A stretch of DNA of 64,000 nt from Amycolatopsis acidicola (GTDB lineage Bacteria > Actinomycetota > Actinomycetes > Mycobacteriales > Pseudonocardiaceae), in assembly GCF_007713735.2 (NCBI RefSeq), contig NZ_VMNW02000017.1, positions 62,001 through 126,000 on the forward strand, read 5' to 3'. Both the position numbers and the translations under genes were made by a program. The notes below the pieces were generated by a model. The model made no database searches. It was not told where the DNA came from and saw only the letters and a program-made list of their open reading frames with translations. Positions 27,171-34,627 of the stretch are shown here, piece after piece; positions within the stretch are counted from its first letter, which is position 1; each line of letters begins with the position of its first letter.

Positions 27171-28655
27171 CTACTTGTTGCCTGCGCTGCCGATTAGTTC
27201 GAAGTCGGCGGGGCGCAGCTTGCGGGTGTTCAGCCAGTACCGCCAGGTGAAGCCGGGCCAGACCGTCCGGTTCACGCCCTTGCTGTCGAGATACCAGCTC
27301 TGGCAGCCACCCTGGGTCCAGACGCCCTTGTTGAGCTTGCGCTGGATCTCGTCGTTGAACCTCGTCTGCACGTCGGTCCGCGGGACCAGCGCGTGTGCGT
27401 CCTTTTCCTCGACCAGCCGGATCGCTTCGGCGATGTAGCGGATCTGCGACTCGATCATGAAGACGACCGAGTTGTGCCCGAGGCCGGTGTTCGGCCCGAG
27501 CAGGAAGAACAGGTTCGGGAAACCGGCGACCGTGATGCCGAGGTGCGTCTGCATCCCCTCGCCGGCCCATTCCTTGGACAGGTTCCGGCCGTCCTCGCCG
27601 ATGATGTCCAGGTTGTCGAAGGCGTCGGTGACGTGGAAGCCGGTGCCGAAGATGATCGCGTCCACCTCGTGCTCCACGCCCGCGGTGTCCACGATGCTGT
27701 GCGCCTTGACCTCGGCGACGCCGTCGGTGACCACGTCCACGTTGTCCCTGGCCAGCGCCGGGTAGTAGTCGTTGGAGATCAGCACGCGCTTGCAGCCCAT
27801 CACGTAGTCCGGGGTGAGCTTGGCGCGCAGCTCCGGGTCGGAGACGGCGCGGTCGATGTTGGACTTGGCCAGCAGCTGGCCGATCTTCATCACGCCGGGA
27901 TGCCCGTTGAACCCGACCGCGCGGGCCTCGAGCATCCAGTACAGCAGGCTGCGGTAGGCGCGCTGGACGCCCGGCACCTTGTCGAACAGGTTCTTCGCCC
28001 ACTCCGGCATGGCGTGGTCCGGCTTCGGCATGACCCACGGCGGGGTGCGCTGGAACAGGGTGAGCCGCTCGACGTCGGGCGCGATGGCCGGGACGAACTG
28101 GATCGCGCTCGCGCCGGTGCCCACCACCGCGACGCGCTTGCCGCGCAGGTCGTAGTCGTGGTTCCAGCGCGCCGAGTGGAACTTCTCGCCCTCGAAGTTC
28201 TCGATGCCCTTGAGGTCGGGAGTCTGCGGCAGGTGCAGCGCGCCCACGCCGTTGACAAGGTGCGTGCCCGCGAACTCGTCGCCGCCCCTCGTGGCGACGT
28301 GCCAGCGGTGCTCGTCGGAATCCCAGCGCGCGCCGGTCATCTCCTGGCCGAACCGGATGAACCGGTACAGGTCGTACTTCTTCGCGACCCCGCGCAGGTA
28401 GTCCCAGATCTCGGGCTGCGGGGAGAACGAACGCGTCCAGTTCGGGTTCTGCTCGAACGAGAACGAGTACATGTGCGACTGGATGTCGCACGCGCAGCCG
28501 GGATAGGTGTTGTCGCGCCAGGTGCCTCCGACCTCGTGCGCCTTCTCCAGGATCACGAAGTCCTCGCGTCCCTGTTTACGCAGCTGGATGGCCATGCCGA
28601 GACCGGAGAACCCGGTGCCGACGATGATCACGCCCGTCTCGGTCCGCTCACCCAT
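27171..28655 (-). CDS. Flavin-containing Baeyer-Villiger-type monooxygenase
   Basis: A 494-residue flavoprotein with GGAGG five bases before the ATG at 28655. It has two Rossmann motifs (GTGFSGLG near the N-terminus for FAD, GTGASA near residue 175 for NADPH). The BVMO fingerprint FxGxxxHxxxW appears as FEGEKFHSARW. VGGTWRDNTYPGCACD is also typical. It should insert oxygen next to a ketone or oxidise a heteroatom using NADPH and O2. It is divergent from a TetR regulator with an 82-bp shared promoter region containing a palindrome, the usual arrangement for a substrate-inducible BVMO. Confidence 0.92.
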   Translation of the reverse strand: MGERTETGVIIVGTGFSGLGMAIQLRKQGREDFVILEKAHEVGGTWRDNTYPGCACDIQSHMYSFSFEQNPNWTRSFSPQPEIWDYLRGVAKKYDLYRFIRFGQEMTGARWDSDEHRWHVATRGGDEFAGTHLVNGVGALHLPQTPDLKGIENFEGEKFHSARWNHDYDLRGKRVAVVGTGASAIQFVPAIAPDVERLTLFQRTPPWVMPKPDHAMPEWAKNLFDKVPGVQRAYRSLLYWMLEARAVGFNGHPGVMKIGQLLAKSNIDRAVSDPELRAKLTPDYVMGCKRVLISNDYYPALARDNVDVVTDGVAEVKAHSIVDTAGVEHEVDAIIFGTGFHVTDAFDNLDIIGEDGRNLSKEWAGEGMQTHLGITVAGFPNLFFLLGPNTGLGHNSVVFMIESQIRYIAEAIRLVEEKDAHALVPRTDVQTRFNDEIQRKLNKGVWTQGGCQSWYLDSKGVNRTVWPGFTWRYWLNTRKLRPADFELIGSAGNK

Positions 28656-28701
28656 TACTTCCTCCGCATCGAGCCGCTTAGGTGTTACCGCGAGTCCACC
28701 T

Positions 28702-28712
28702 TACTTGAAGTA
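28702..28712. promoter_or_regulatory. Palindrome in BVMO/TetR divergent promoter
   Basis: TACTTGAAGTA is a perfect 11-bp palindrome flanked by ACCT and AGGT (offset by one base), with a second TTACTTC half-site just downstream. It lies between the two divergent starts, where a TetR dimer would block both promoters. A possible -10 for the regulator is TAGAGT at 28725-28730, seven bases before its GTG. Confidence 0.5.
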
Positions 28713-28737
28713 GGTTACTTCCGGTAGAGTCAATCCC

Positions 28738-29343
28738 GTGAGCACCACCCCCAGTCCCCGGAAGCGCATGCCCAGGGCCGAGCGCGAACGCCAGATGCTT
28801 CAGGTCGCCGAAGAGGTGTTCGCCGAGCGGGGGTACGTGTCCGCGTCGATGGACGAGATCGCGGAACGGGTCGGCGTGTCGAAGCCGATGCTCTACGAGT
28901 ACTTCCATTCCAAGGAAGGGCTGTTACTGGCCTGTATCGCCCAGTCGCGCGCCGAACTGCGTGAGGCGACCGAGGAGGCCGTCCTGGGCGCCACGTCCGC
29001 TGAAGAGGCGCTCAGGCGTGGTTTGCGAGCCTTTTTCGTGTACATCCGCGAGCGGCGGCAGGCGTGGTCACTGCTGCGGCACGAGATGGCGCTGATCGGC
29101 ACCGGCGCGTCGGACGAGATCGAGGAGACCCGGCGTCAGCAGACGGACCTGATCGCGAAGCTGATGACGGGATACTTCGGCGTGGGGTCCCCCCTGCGGG
29201 TGGAAGCGACCGCCGAATTCGTCGTCGGAGCGTGCGAACGGCTCGCCGTGTGGTGCGAACGGCATGCCGAAGTGACACCTGATCGGGCGACAGATTACGC
29301 AATGGACGTGCTCTGGACCGGGCTGCGCGAACGCGCACAGTGA
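28738..29343 (+). CDS. TetR family regulator
   Basis: A 201-residue protein with GTG 28738, probably leaderless. The N-terminal TetR helix-turn-helix is clear: AEEVFAERGYVSASMDEIAERVGVSKPMLYEYFHSKEGLL. The rest is an all-helical ligand domain without recognisable specificity. It is divergent from the BVMO gene and probably represses it until a substrate binds. Leu63 is encoded by TTA (28924-28926), the rare codon read by the bldA-type tRNA in many actinomycetes, so translation could be developmentally timed. Confidence 0.92.
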   Translation: MSTTPSPRKRMPRAERERQMLQVAEEVFAERGYVSASMDEIAERVGVSKPMLYEYFHSKEGLLLACIAQSRAELREATEEAVLGATSAEEALRRGLRAFFVYIRERRQAWSLLRHEMALIGTGASDEIEETRRQQTDLIAKLMTGYFGVGSPLRVEATAEFVVGACERLAVWCERHAEVTPDRATDYAMDVLWTGLRERAQ

Positions 29344-29583
29344 CCTCGTTTGCGTCAACCGTGCAAATGCACGTGCATCGTCACCTGCAATGGTCACCCT
29401 GAGCACACTTGGTGCGTTTGCTTGTCACACAGAGTCGTATTGGGGTATCGATAGAGGTCGACAAAAAGTTCGGCGAACGGCGGCTCAGGTGCGCCTGATC
29501 GGGTGAGAGCGATCGGCGTCACGGAACGGCGGTAACCCGCTCTCAGCAGCGGAACAGCAGCCAGTGGCAGGGGTGTGGAGACA
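29344..29583. other. 240-bp intergenic region with 12-bp palindrome
   Basis: ATGCACGTGCAT (29367-29378) is a perfect palindrome 24 bp after the TetR stop, flanked by further TGCA-containing steps. The AT-richer segment that follows (around 29400-29450, with GTCGTATTGGGG) probably contains the promoter of the next gene. No other structure was found. Confidence 0.4.
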
Positions 29584-30054
29584 ATGGCGGAACCGATCAC
29601 GGCCATTTACGTTCAGCAGGACGACGACTGGAGCGTCACGGTCTCGGGTGGGGACAAGACGCTGAAGCGGCACGCGCCGGGCATCATCGCAGCGCGTGAC
29701 AGCGTGGACCAGCTCGTGGACGAACTGGGGGCGACGGCGAAGGGGGCGACCGTCGTGCACCTGCTCAACGGGAGCGCGCTGGAGTTCACCGCGGCTTACA
29801 TGACGGCGCGACTGACCAGGCCGGAGATGGCCCCGCTCGAGGTGCCCGCGCAGGACGCCGACGAGAAGGCGGAGTCGGGTGAGGCCGTGCCGGAGCAGCA
29901 GAAGGACGAGTCGGCGGGAAAACCCAAGAACAAGGCGGCCAGGAAAGCGAAGCTGACCGCTGACATCGGGGACGCAATGGAGAGCGCGAAACTGCCTGCC
30001 GCGTCGGGCTCGGTGACCGTGGCCAAGGCCACGGTCCCGTCCGCCCGTAGCTGA
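29584..30054 (+). CDS. Conserved hypothetical protein with Lys/Ala/Glu-rich C-terminus
   Basis: A 156-residue protein starting MAEPITAIYVQQDDDW; a GTG nine bases earlier (29575) is an alternative start. Residues 1-70 look like a small alpha/beta domain (beta strand TAIYVQQDDDWSVTVSG, helix AARDSVDQLVDELG, strand ATVVHLLNG), a layout also seen in HicB-like folds. From residue ~95 the sequence is charged, with EKAESGEAVPEQQKDE and KNKAARKAK stretches, probably disordered and basic. I do not recognise a family. It converges on the DUF3618 gene with only two bases between the stops. Confidence 0.65.
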   Translation: MAEPITAIYVQQDDDWSVTVSGGDKTLKRHAPGIIAARDSVDQLVDELGATAKGATVVHLLNGSALEFTAAYMTARLTRPEMAPLEVPAQDADEKAESGEAVPEQQKDESAGKPKNKAARKAKLTADIGDAMESAKLPAASGSVTVAKATVPSARS

Positions 30055-30056
30055 CC

Positions 30057-30278
30057 TCAGCGGAACAGCTTGCGCACCAGCAGCGCGACGATCAGTACGC
30101 CGGCACCGATGAGCGGGAACTTCACCTTGGGGTCCTCGAGCTTCGCCAGCGCACTGGTCTTGGCGGAGTCGGCCAGCTTCTTCGGGTTGGCCTTCTCGCC
30201 GAGCTGGTCCAGAGTCGAAGCCAGCGCGTCGCGGGCCTGCTCGATCTCACGCTCGATGGTGTCGGGGTCGCGGGCCAC
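30057..30278 (-). CDS. DUF3618 small membrane protein
   Basis: A 73-residue protein with GTG 30278 and GAGGAGGA just upstream. The N-terminal DPDTIEREIEQARDALASTLDQLGEKANPKK is the DUF3618 signature, a predicted coiled coil. A single C-terminal membrane helix (FPLIGAGVLIVALLVRKL) follows. DUF3618 proteins are widespread in actinobacteria; they often sit next to membrane-stress or phage-holin-like genes, but their function is not established. The topology is a short cytoplasmic coiled coil with a tail anchor. Confidence 0.85.
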   Translation of the reverse strand: MARDPDTIEREIEQARDALASTLDQLGEKANPKKLADSAKTSALAKLEDPKVKFPLIGAGVLIVALLVRKLFR

Positions 30279-30386
30279 CAGTCCTCCTCAGCTTGACAGG
30301 GCACCACCGTAAATCACCGCCATGGGCCGGGCGTACCGGCCACGCCGGAAACCCGGTGTGGTCCGGACGCTAGGCTGGCAGGCGTC

Positions 30387-30460
30387 GCGCCCGTAGCCCA
30401 ATTGGCAGAGGCACACGGTTTAGGTCCGTGCCAGTGAGAGTTCGAGTCTCTCCGGGCGCA
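30387..30460 (+). tRNA. tRNA with UAG (Leu) anticodon but a short variable loop
   Basis: A 74-base cloverleaf. The acceptor is GCGCCCG/CGGGCGC with discriminator A. The D-arm has the AATTGGCAGA loop typical of leucine tRNAs. The anticodon stem CACGG/CCGTG encloses TTTAGGT, so the anticodon is UAG (reads CUA). The T-arm is GAGAG-TTCGAGT-CTCTC. Only about five bases (CCAGT) separate the anticodon and T stems, whereas bacterial leucine tRNAs normally have a long variable arm. CCA is not encoded. Leucine identity is therefore likely but structurally odd. Confidence 0.85.
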
Positions 30461-30461
30461 C

Positions 30462-31121
30462 TCACGGTGGGGGCAACACATCGGCCACTGCCGCGACGTC
30501 GTCGAGCTGATCATCGGAGGGGCGCCCCCGGAGGGCCTCCGTCTCGGTGATGACGAAGAGCGAACCGTCCAAGCGCGAGCGATAGTGCTGGCCCGTGAAA
30601 TGCACGCCGCCCAGTCCGAGTACCTCGCTGCCGAAAGGCCGTACGTCGCCTGAGCCGTACGAATCTTCGACCTTCTTCAGTTCGGCGGCCGAGGTCGCGG
30701 ACGGCATTTTCACCCACACCACGGAACCGACGATCACGGCGCCGTTGTCATCGCTCACCGCGAACAGCAACTGATCGAGATCGGTGCAGGGATGGCTCAG
30801 GAAGAACTGCTGCACCTGACCATACGACTGCACCCCACAACGCAGGTCCTGTTTGACCACGCGCTCGATCTCCTTCAGCGACATCCGTTGCCAGGCCTGG
30901 GTTTCATCGCCCTTCTTCGCCTCGGTCTTGCCGCGCGCCGTGCGGGCGGCGGCGCTGTCCGCACCGGTCGCCGTATCCAGACCGGCGCCGACCGACGTCA
31001 CGACATCCCCACTACTGCCGAATGCGACAAAACTGGCGACCAACGCGGCCCCGAGAGCGCCGCCCGTCGCCTTTGTCCACCTTCCGCGCGAGTCTCTGGG
31101 TTGATTCGGGTCGTACCGCAC
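30462..31121 (-). CDS. Hypothetical membrane-anchored extracytoplasmic protein
   Basis: A 219-residue protein with GTG 31121. A short cytoplasmic N-terminus (YDPNQPRDSRGRWTK) precedes one hydrophobic segment (GGALGAALVASFVAFG), so the rest probably lies outside. Two cysteines (in LRCGVQ and SHPCTDL) could form a disulfide. The mature part has alternating strands (GAVIVGSVVWVKMP, SLFVITET), suggesting a compact alpha/beta domain. I do not recognise a family. It ends two bases past the tRNA on the opposite strand, so its terminator may overlap the tRNA gene. Confidence 0.65.
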   Translation of the reverse strand: MRYDPNQPRDSRGRWTKATGGALGAALVASFVAFGSSGDVVTSVGAGLDTATGADSAAARTARGKTEAKKGDETQAWQRMSLKEIERVVKQDLRCGVQSYGQVQQFFLSHPCTDLDQLLFAVSDDNGAVIVGSVVWVKMPSATSAAELKKVEDSYGSGDVRPFGSEVLGLGGVHFTGQHYRSRLDGSLFVITETEALRGRPSDDQLDDVAAVADVLPPP

Positions 31122-31245
31122 AAAAGCTCACCCCAGCATCGATCGACTTCAGCCGTCGACCTTGGCGTGAACCCGTGCACGAAGGAAACCGCGTCCGGGG
31201 ACGAACACTCGGATGCCGAATGTTCGTCACCCGGATGCCGGAGTG

Positions 31246-32202
31246 TCAGGGGGCCGGGACCGGTGGGGTGCCGTGGGTGTGGAAGGACTCGATCGTCTTC
31301 AGGCCCCACGCCTGGCCCTTCGCGCGCTCGGCTTCGGTCCAGGTGACGGTTTCCCAGTCCGGCGCGAGGATCAGCCGCGCCACCGGGTTGCACAGTTCGA
31401 TCCGGTTGCCGCCGGGCTCATAGACGTACAGGAAGAACGTCTGCTGGATCGCGTGCTTGTGCGGCCCCGTCTCGATGAAGACACCGTTCTCCAGGAAAAT
31501 GTCCGCCGCCCGCAGGATGTCTTCACGCGTGTCGGTCGCGAAGGCGATGTGGTGCAGCCGCCCGTTGCTGCCGGTCCAGTCGCTCGTGTAGACGATGTCG
31601 TAGGACTTCTGTCCGAAGTGGAGCCACTGCGCGCCCAGATTGCCGTTGTCCAACCGAATCTGCTCGGTGGCCCGCGCGCCCAGCAGGTCGCGGACGAAGT
31701 TGCCGTTGGGTTCCACGTCCGCGGCGAGGAAGTTCACGTGGTCGAGCCGGCGCACGCACACGCCGCGGCCGGGGTACGCCTGCGCCTGGTTCTTCAGCGC
31801 GGGCCGCAGCTCCTCGGGCGGGTCGTACCGCTCACTTTCCCAGTACAGCTCGTATTCGTGCCCGTCGGGATCGGTGAACAGGTAGGTGGGGCCGATCCCG
31901 GCGTCGCCATCGATCCAGCCGATGCCGCGGCCCGCCGCGTCGATCGCCTTGACCCGGCGGTCCAAAGCCTCCTGGCTCGACGCGCGCAGCGCGGTGCGCC
32001 GGATCCCGGAAGTGTGCGAGCCGGTCAGTTTCAGGCTGTGGTGCTCGTAATCGTCCCACGTGCGCAGGTACACCGAATCCCCGTCGCGGCCGTTTTCGGT
32101 CAGGCCCATGACATGCGTGAAGAACCACAGGCTCTTCTCGGGCTCGGGGGTGAGCAGCTCAACGTGCCCGATGTGGGCGACATCGTGCAGCAGGCTCGTC
32201 AT
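31246..32202 (-). CDS. Type I extradiol (VOC) ring-cleavage dioxygenase
   Basis: A 318-residue two-domain vicinal-oxygen-chelate enzyme, the usual size for catechol 2,3-dioxygenases. The three Fe(II) ligands of the C-terminal domain are visible: His in RLDHVNF, His in LHHIAFATD and Glu in NRIELCNP. The N-terminal domain (GHVELLTP, LFTDPDGHEYELYWE) is the degenerate structural repeat. ATG 32202 has AGGAGG upstream and lies eight bases after the PrpF-like gene, so all three genes of this operon are co-transcribed. The neighbours process 4-oxalomesaconate, which suggests cleavage of a carboxylated catechol such as protocatechuate or gallate. That would be unusual, because LigAB-type enzymes normally do it. 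Confidence 0.87.
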   Translation of the reverse strand: MTSLLHDVAHIGHVELLTPEPEKSLWFFTHVMGLTENGRDGDSVYLRTWDDYEHHSLKLTGSHTSGIRRTALRASSQEALDRRVKAIDAAGRGIGWIDGDAGIGPTYLFTDPDGHEYELYWESERYDPPEELRPALKNQAQAYPGRGVCVRRLDHVNFLAADVEPNGNFVRDLLGARATEQIRLDNGNLGAQWLHFGQKSYDIVYTSDWTGSNGRLHHIAFATDTREDILRAADIFLENGVFIETGPHKHAIQQTFFLYVYEPGGNRIELCNPVARLILAPDWETVTWTEAERAKGQAWGLKTIESFHTHGTPPVPAP

Positions 32203-32210
32203 CGATCCTC

Positions 32211-33254
32211 CTAGCTACGGGGAAAAACAGTGCCGTCGAACAGTTTCCGCGCGGTGCGCACCACGCCGGCGCGGCGCACCCGCGCTCCGTCGAGCTCGAC
32301 TTCGACCTCGAGGTGGCCGGTCGGGTGCTCGATGTCGAGCCGGTTCCCGGACGGCCGCGCCAGGTCGTGCCCGACCGCGCCGTCCAGCAATGCCGCCGTA
32401 CCAACGGTTACCGCGCCGAGCACACCGATGGACGTGTGCGGTTCGAGCGGAATGTACGTGCGGGTGCACAGCGTCCCGCCGTCGCGCGGCGCGGCGACGA
32501 ACGTGGTCTTCGGGATCGACGCGCCGTCGACGTCGCCGAGCCCCATCAGCTTCCCGGCCTGCAGCCGCAACGACTGCACGCGTTCGACGAGCGCGGGATC
32601 CTTGAGCTCGTCGAGGGTTTCGTACCCGGTGAGCCCGAAATCCCCGGCCGCCACCACGACCACCGGCATCCCGTTGTCGATGCAGGTGACCTCGACGCCG
32701 TCGATCACGTCGCGCAGGTTGCCCGTGGGCAACAGGCTTCCGGTCGACGAACCCTCGGTACCGGTGAAGTCGAGGGTGATCGGCGCGGCCGTGCCGGGAA
32801 CACCGGAGATGGCCGTGTCCCCGTCGTAGTTCACGACACCGCCGGGGGTTTCGAAGGTCGCGGTCGCCACCGCGTCCGAGTTGACCTGGTAGATCCGCAC
32901 GCTCGTGGTTTCGCCGCCGGGCTCGACCAGGCCGCGTTCCACCGCGAACGGCCCGATCCCGGCCAGGATGTTCCCGCAGTTCTGGCGCGTGGACACGGTG
33001 GCCTCGCCGACACCGAGTTGCAGGAACAGATAGTCCACATCGGACTCCGGACGGTCCGAACGCGACACGACGGCGACCTTGGAGGTCAGCGGATGCGCGC
33101 CCCCGATGCCGTCGATCTGGCGCGGGTCCGGACTGCCCATGATGCGCAGCAACAGCTCGTCGCGCTCGGCCGGATCCGCGGGCAGGTCCTCGGCGAGGAA
33201 GTACGCACCCTTGGAGGTGCCGCCGCGCATCATCAGGCAGCGCACCCCGTTCAC
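32211..33254 (-). CDS. 4-oxalomesaconate tautomerase-like PrpF family isomerase
   Basis: A 347-residue PrpF/AcnD-accessory family protein. The N-terminal CLMMRGGTSKGAYF and the Cys motif RQNCGNILAGIGPFAVERG are the family signatures; this Cys and a second region (GMPVVVV) shape the diaminopimelate-epimerase-like active site. Members move a double bond: GalD tautomerises 4-oxalomesaconate in gallate degradation, and others isomerise methylaconitate or methylitaconate. The downstream position of the CHA aldolase start favours the GalD role. The GTG start at 33254 overlaps the aldolase stop by four bases, indicating translational coupling. Confidence 0.87.
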   Translation of the reverse strand: MNGVRCLMMRGGTSKGAYFLAEDLPADPAERDELLLRIMGSPDPRQIDGIGGAHPLTSKVAVVSRSDRPESDVDYLFLQLGVGEATVSTRQNCGNILAGIGPFAVERGLVEPGGETTSVRIYQVNSDAVATATFETPGGVVNYDGDTAISGVPGTAAPITLDFTGTEGSSTGSLLPTGNLRDVIDGVEVTCIDNGMPVVVVAAGDFGLTGYETLDELKDPALVERVQSLRLQAGKLMGLGDVDGASIPKTTFVAAPRDGGTLCTRTYIPLEPHTSIGVLGAVTVGTAALLDGAVGHDLARPSGNRLDIEHPTGHLEVEVELDGARVRRAGVVRTARKLFDGTVFPRS

Positions 33255-33946
33255 AGCCCGTACTCCTCCGCCGTCACGTACTCGACGCCGAGCTCGGCGA
33301 GCTTTTCGCGCAGGCCGTACCTGTCGAGGCCCAGCTCGCCCTCACGGAACGCCGCGCGGGTGGCCTCCTCCTTCTCCAGGCGCGCCTGGGACTTCTCCAG
33401 ACCGCGGTCCACGTCCCCCCGCGGCACGACCATCACGCCGTCGTCGTCGGCGAGGATCGCGTCGCCGGGGCGGACCAGCTGGCCGCCGATGGTCACCGGG
33501 ACGTTCACGGCACCCGCGGTCGCCTTGACCGTGCCCTGCGCGCTGACCGCCGCGGACCACACGGGGAAGCCCATCTCGTGCAGCTCCGCGACGTCGCGGA
33601 CACCAGCCGCCGTGACGAGCCCGCGCACGCCGCGCACCTGCAGCGCGGTGGCGAACAGCTCGCCGAACATGCCGTCCGTGCTGGGGGACGTGGTGGTCAC
33701 GACGAGCACGTCACCGGGCCGGCACTGCTCGACGGCCGCGTGGATCATCAGGTTGTCCCCCGGCCAGCTCACGACGGTGACCGCGGTGCCGCCGATCCGG
33801 GAACCGAGGTGCACCGGCCGCAGCTGAGGGCCGAGGAAACCGGTGCGCCCCAACGCTTCGTGCACCGTGGCGACGCCGTACCCGGCCAGCTTGTCGACCT
33901 TTTCGATCTCGGCCCGCGGAGGATCGGTGACGATCACGTTCTTCAT
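33251..33946 (-). CDS. 4-carboxy-4-hydroxy-2-oxoadipate aldolase / oxaloacetate decarboxylase (RraA-like fold)
   Basis: A 231-residue protein with the HMG/CHA aldolase fold. GYGVATVHEALGRTG, AGVRDVAEL (the Arg-Asp pair near the metal site) and GDAILADDDGVMVVP are visible. GalC/LigK-type enzymes cleave 4-carboxy-4-hydroxy-2-oxoadipate to pyruvate and oxaloacetate, the last step of protocatechuate 4,5-cleavage and gallate pathways. It is the first gene of the operon, followed by the tautomerase and dioxygenase. The hydratase (GalB/LigJ) and the dehydrogenase and lactonase steps are not in the window, so the pathway is incomplete here. RraA-like regulators of RNase E share this fold but not the context. 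Confidence 0.87.
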   Translation of the reverse strand: MKNVIVTDPPRAEIEKVDKLAGYGVATVHEALGRTGFLGPQLRPVHLGSRIGGTAVTVVSWPGDNLMIHAAVEQCRPGDVLVVTTTSPSTDGMFGELFATALQVRGVRGLVTAAGVRDVAELHEMGFPVWSAAVSAQGTVKATAGAVNVPVTIGGQLVRPGDAILADDDGVMVVPRGDVDRGLEKSQARLEKEEATRAAFREGELGLDRYGLREKLAELGVEYVTAEEYGL

Positions 33947-34025
33947 ACCGGCACCACCGTCACAGTCATCGCAGACATCTCCCTACCTCGAAGCTCTGCC
34001 ACGACCGTAGAAGATACCCGCCAAT

Positions 34026-34047
34026 ATTGTCAACAATTTGGTTGACA
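34026..34047. promoter_or_regulatory. Promoter/operator before the ring-cleavage operon
   Basis: On the minus strand TTGACA lies 18 bases before TACGGT, a reasonable sigma-70 pair. It overlaps ATTGT-CA-ACAAT (34026-34037), the symmetric pattern bound by FadR/FCD-type GntR regulators, and a second TGTCAAC-N6-GTTGACA repeat (34028-34047). No such GntR gene is adjacent. Confidence 0.45.
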
Positions 34048-34054
34048 GCCGGTG

Positions 34055-34627
34055 CTAAGTCGCCCGGCGGCCGGTGAACGCCAGGAGCCGCGCGCTCGCG
34101 TCCGCGGTCGGCCGCACGGGCAAGGGCGGGTCGAAGCGGCCGGGACGGTCGGCGTCGACGAGAAAGAGGGGCGCCAACTCCAGCAGCTCCTCGGCGAGTC
34201 TGTCCGGCAACGGCCGGGGATGGCCGCAGGCCTGCGCGATATCCCAGCCGTGCACGGCGATCTCGACCGCGCCCGCGCTGGTGAGGATGCTCGTGGCCAG
34301 GGGATTTCCGCCGACAGACACGCTTTCCGGGCCATCCGTCCACGCGCCGAGCAGCAGCCGGGCGCGGGCGCGGAGGGTGTCCATCGGGTCGCCGCCTTCG
34401 GCATCGGGCGCGACCAGGTCGACGCGCCCGATGTCGGCGGCTTCGTACAACGCGAGAAGGGAGTCGTTCAGGTGCCCCAGCAGGGTCGCCAGGTCCCAGC
34501 CCCGGCAGGGCGTCGGACGCGGCAGGTGCTCCTGCCGGACGAGATGCAGGCTGCCGAAGGTGTAGTTCACCGCGCGTTCCAGCAGGCCGATCCCACCCAG
34601 GAGCGCCGCCGCGCCGTCTTCGATCAT
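34055..34627 (-). CDS. Mycothiol-dependent maleylpyruvate-isomerase-like (DinB fold) enzyme
   Basis: A 190-residue helical protein. Its N-terminal four-helix region contains TPCRGWDLATLLGHLNDSLLAL, and AVEIAVHGWDIAQACG supplies the later histidine; these His positions bind the metal in the MDMPI/DinB superfamily of mycothiol-dependent enzymes. This branch resembles the TIGR03086-type proteins of actinobacteria, whose substrate is unknown. ATG 34627 overlaps the stop of the upstream ECF sigma factor by four bases (ATGA), so the two are translationally coupled. A role in a thiol-stress or detoxification response under that sigma factor is a reasonable guess. Confidence 0.8.
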   Translation of the reverse strand: MIEDGAAALLGGIGLLERAVNYTFGSLHLVRQEHLPRPTPCRGWDLATLLGHLNDSLLALYEAADIGRVDLVAPDAEGGDPMDTLRARARLLLGAWTDGPESVSVGGNPLATSILTSAGAVEIAVHGWDIAQACGHPRPLPDRLAEELLELAPLFLVDADRPGRFDPPLPVRPTADASARLLAFTGRRAT

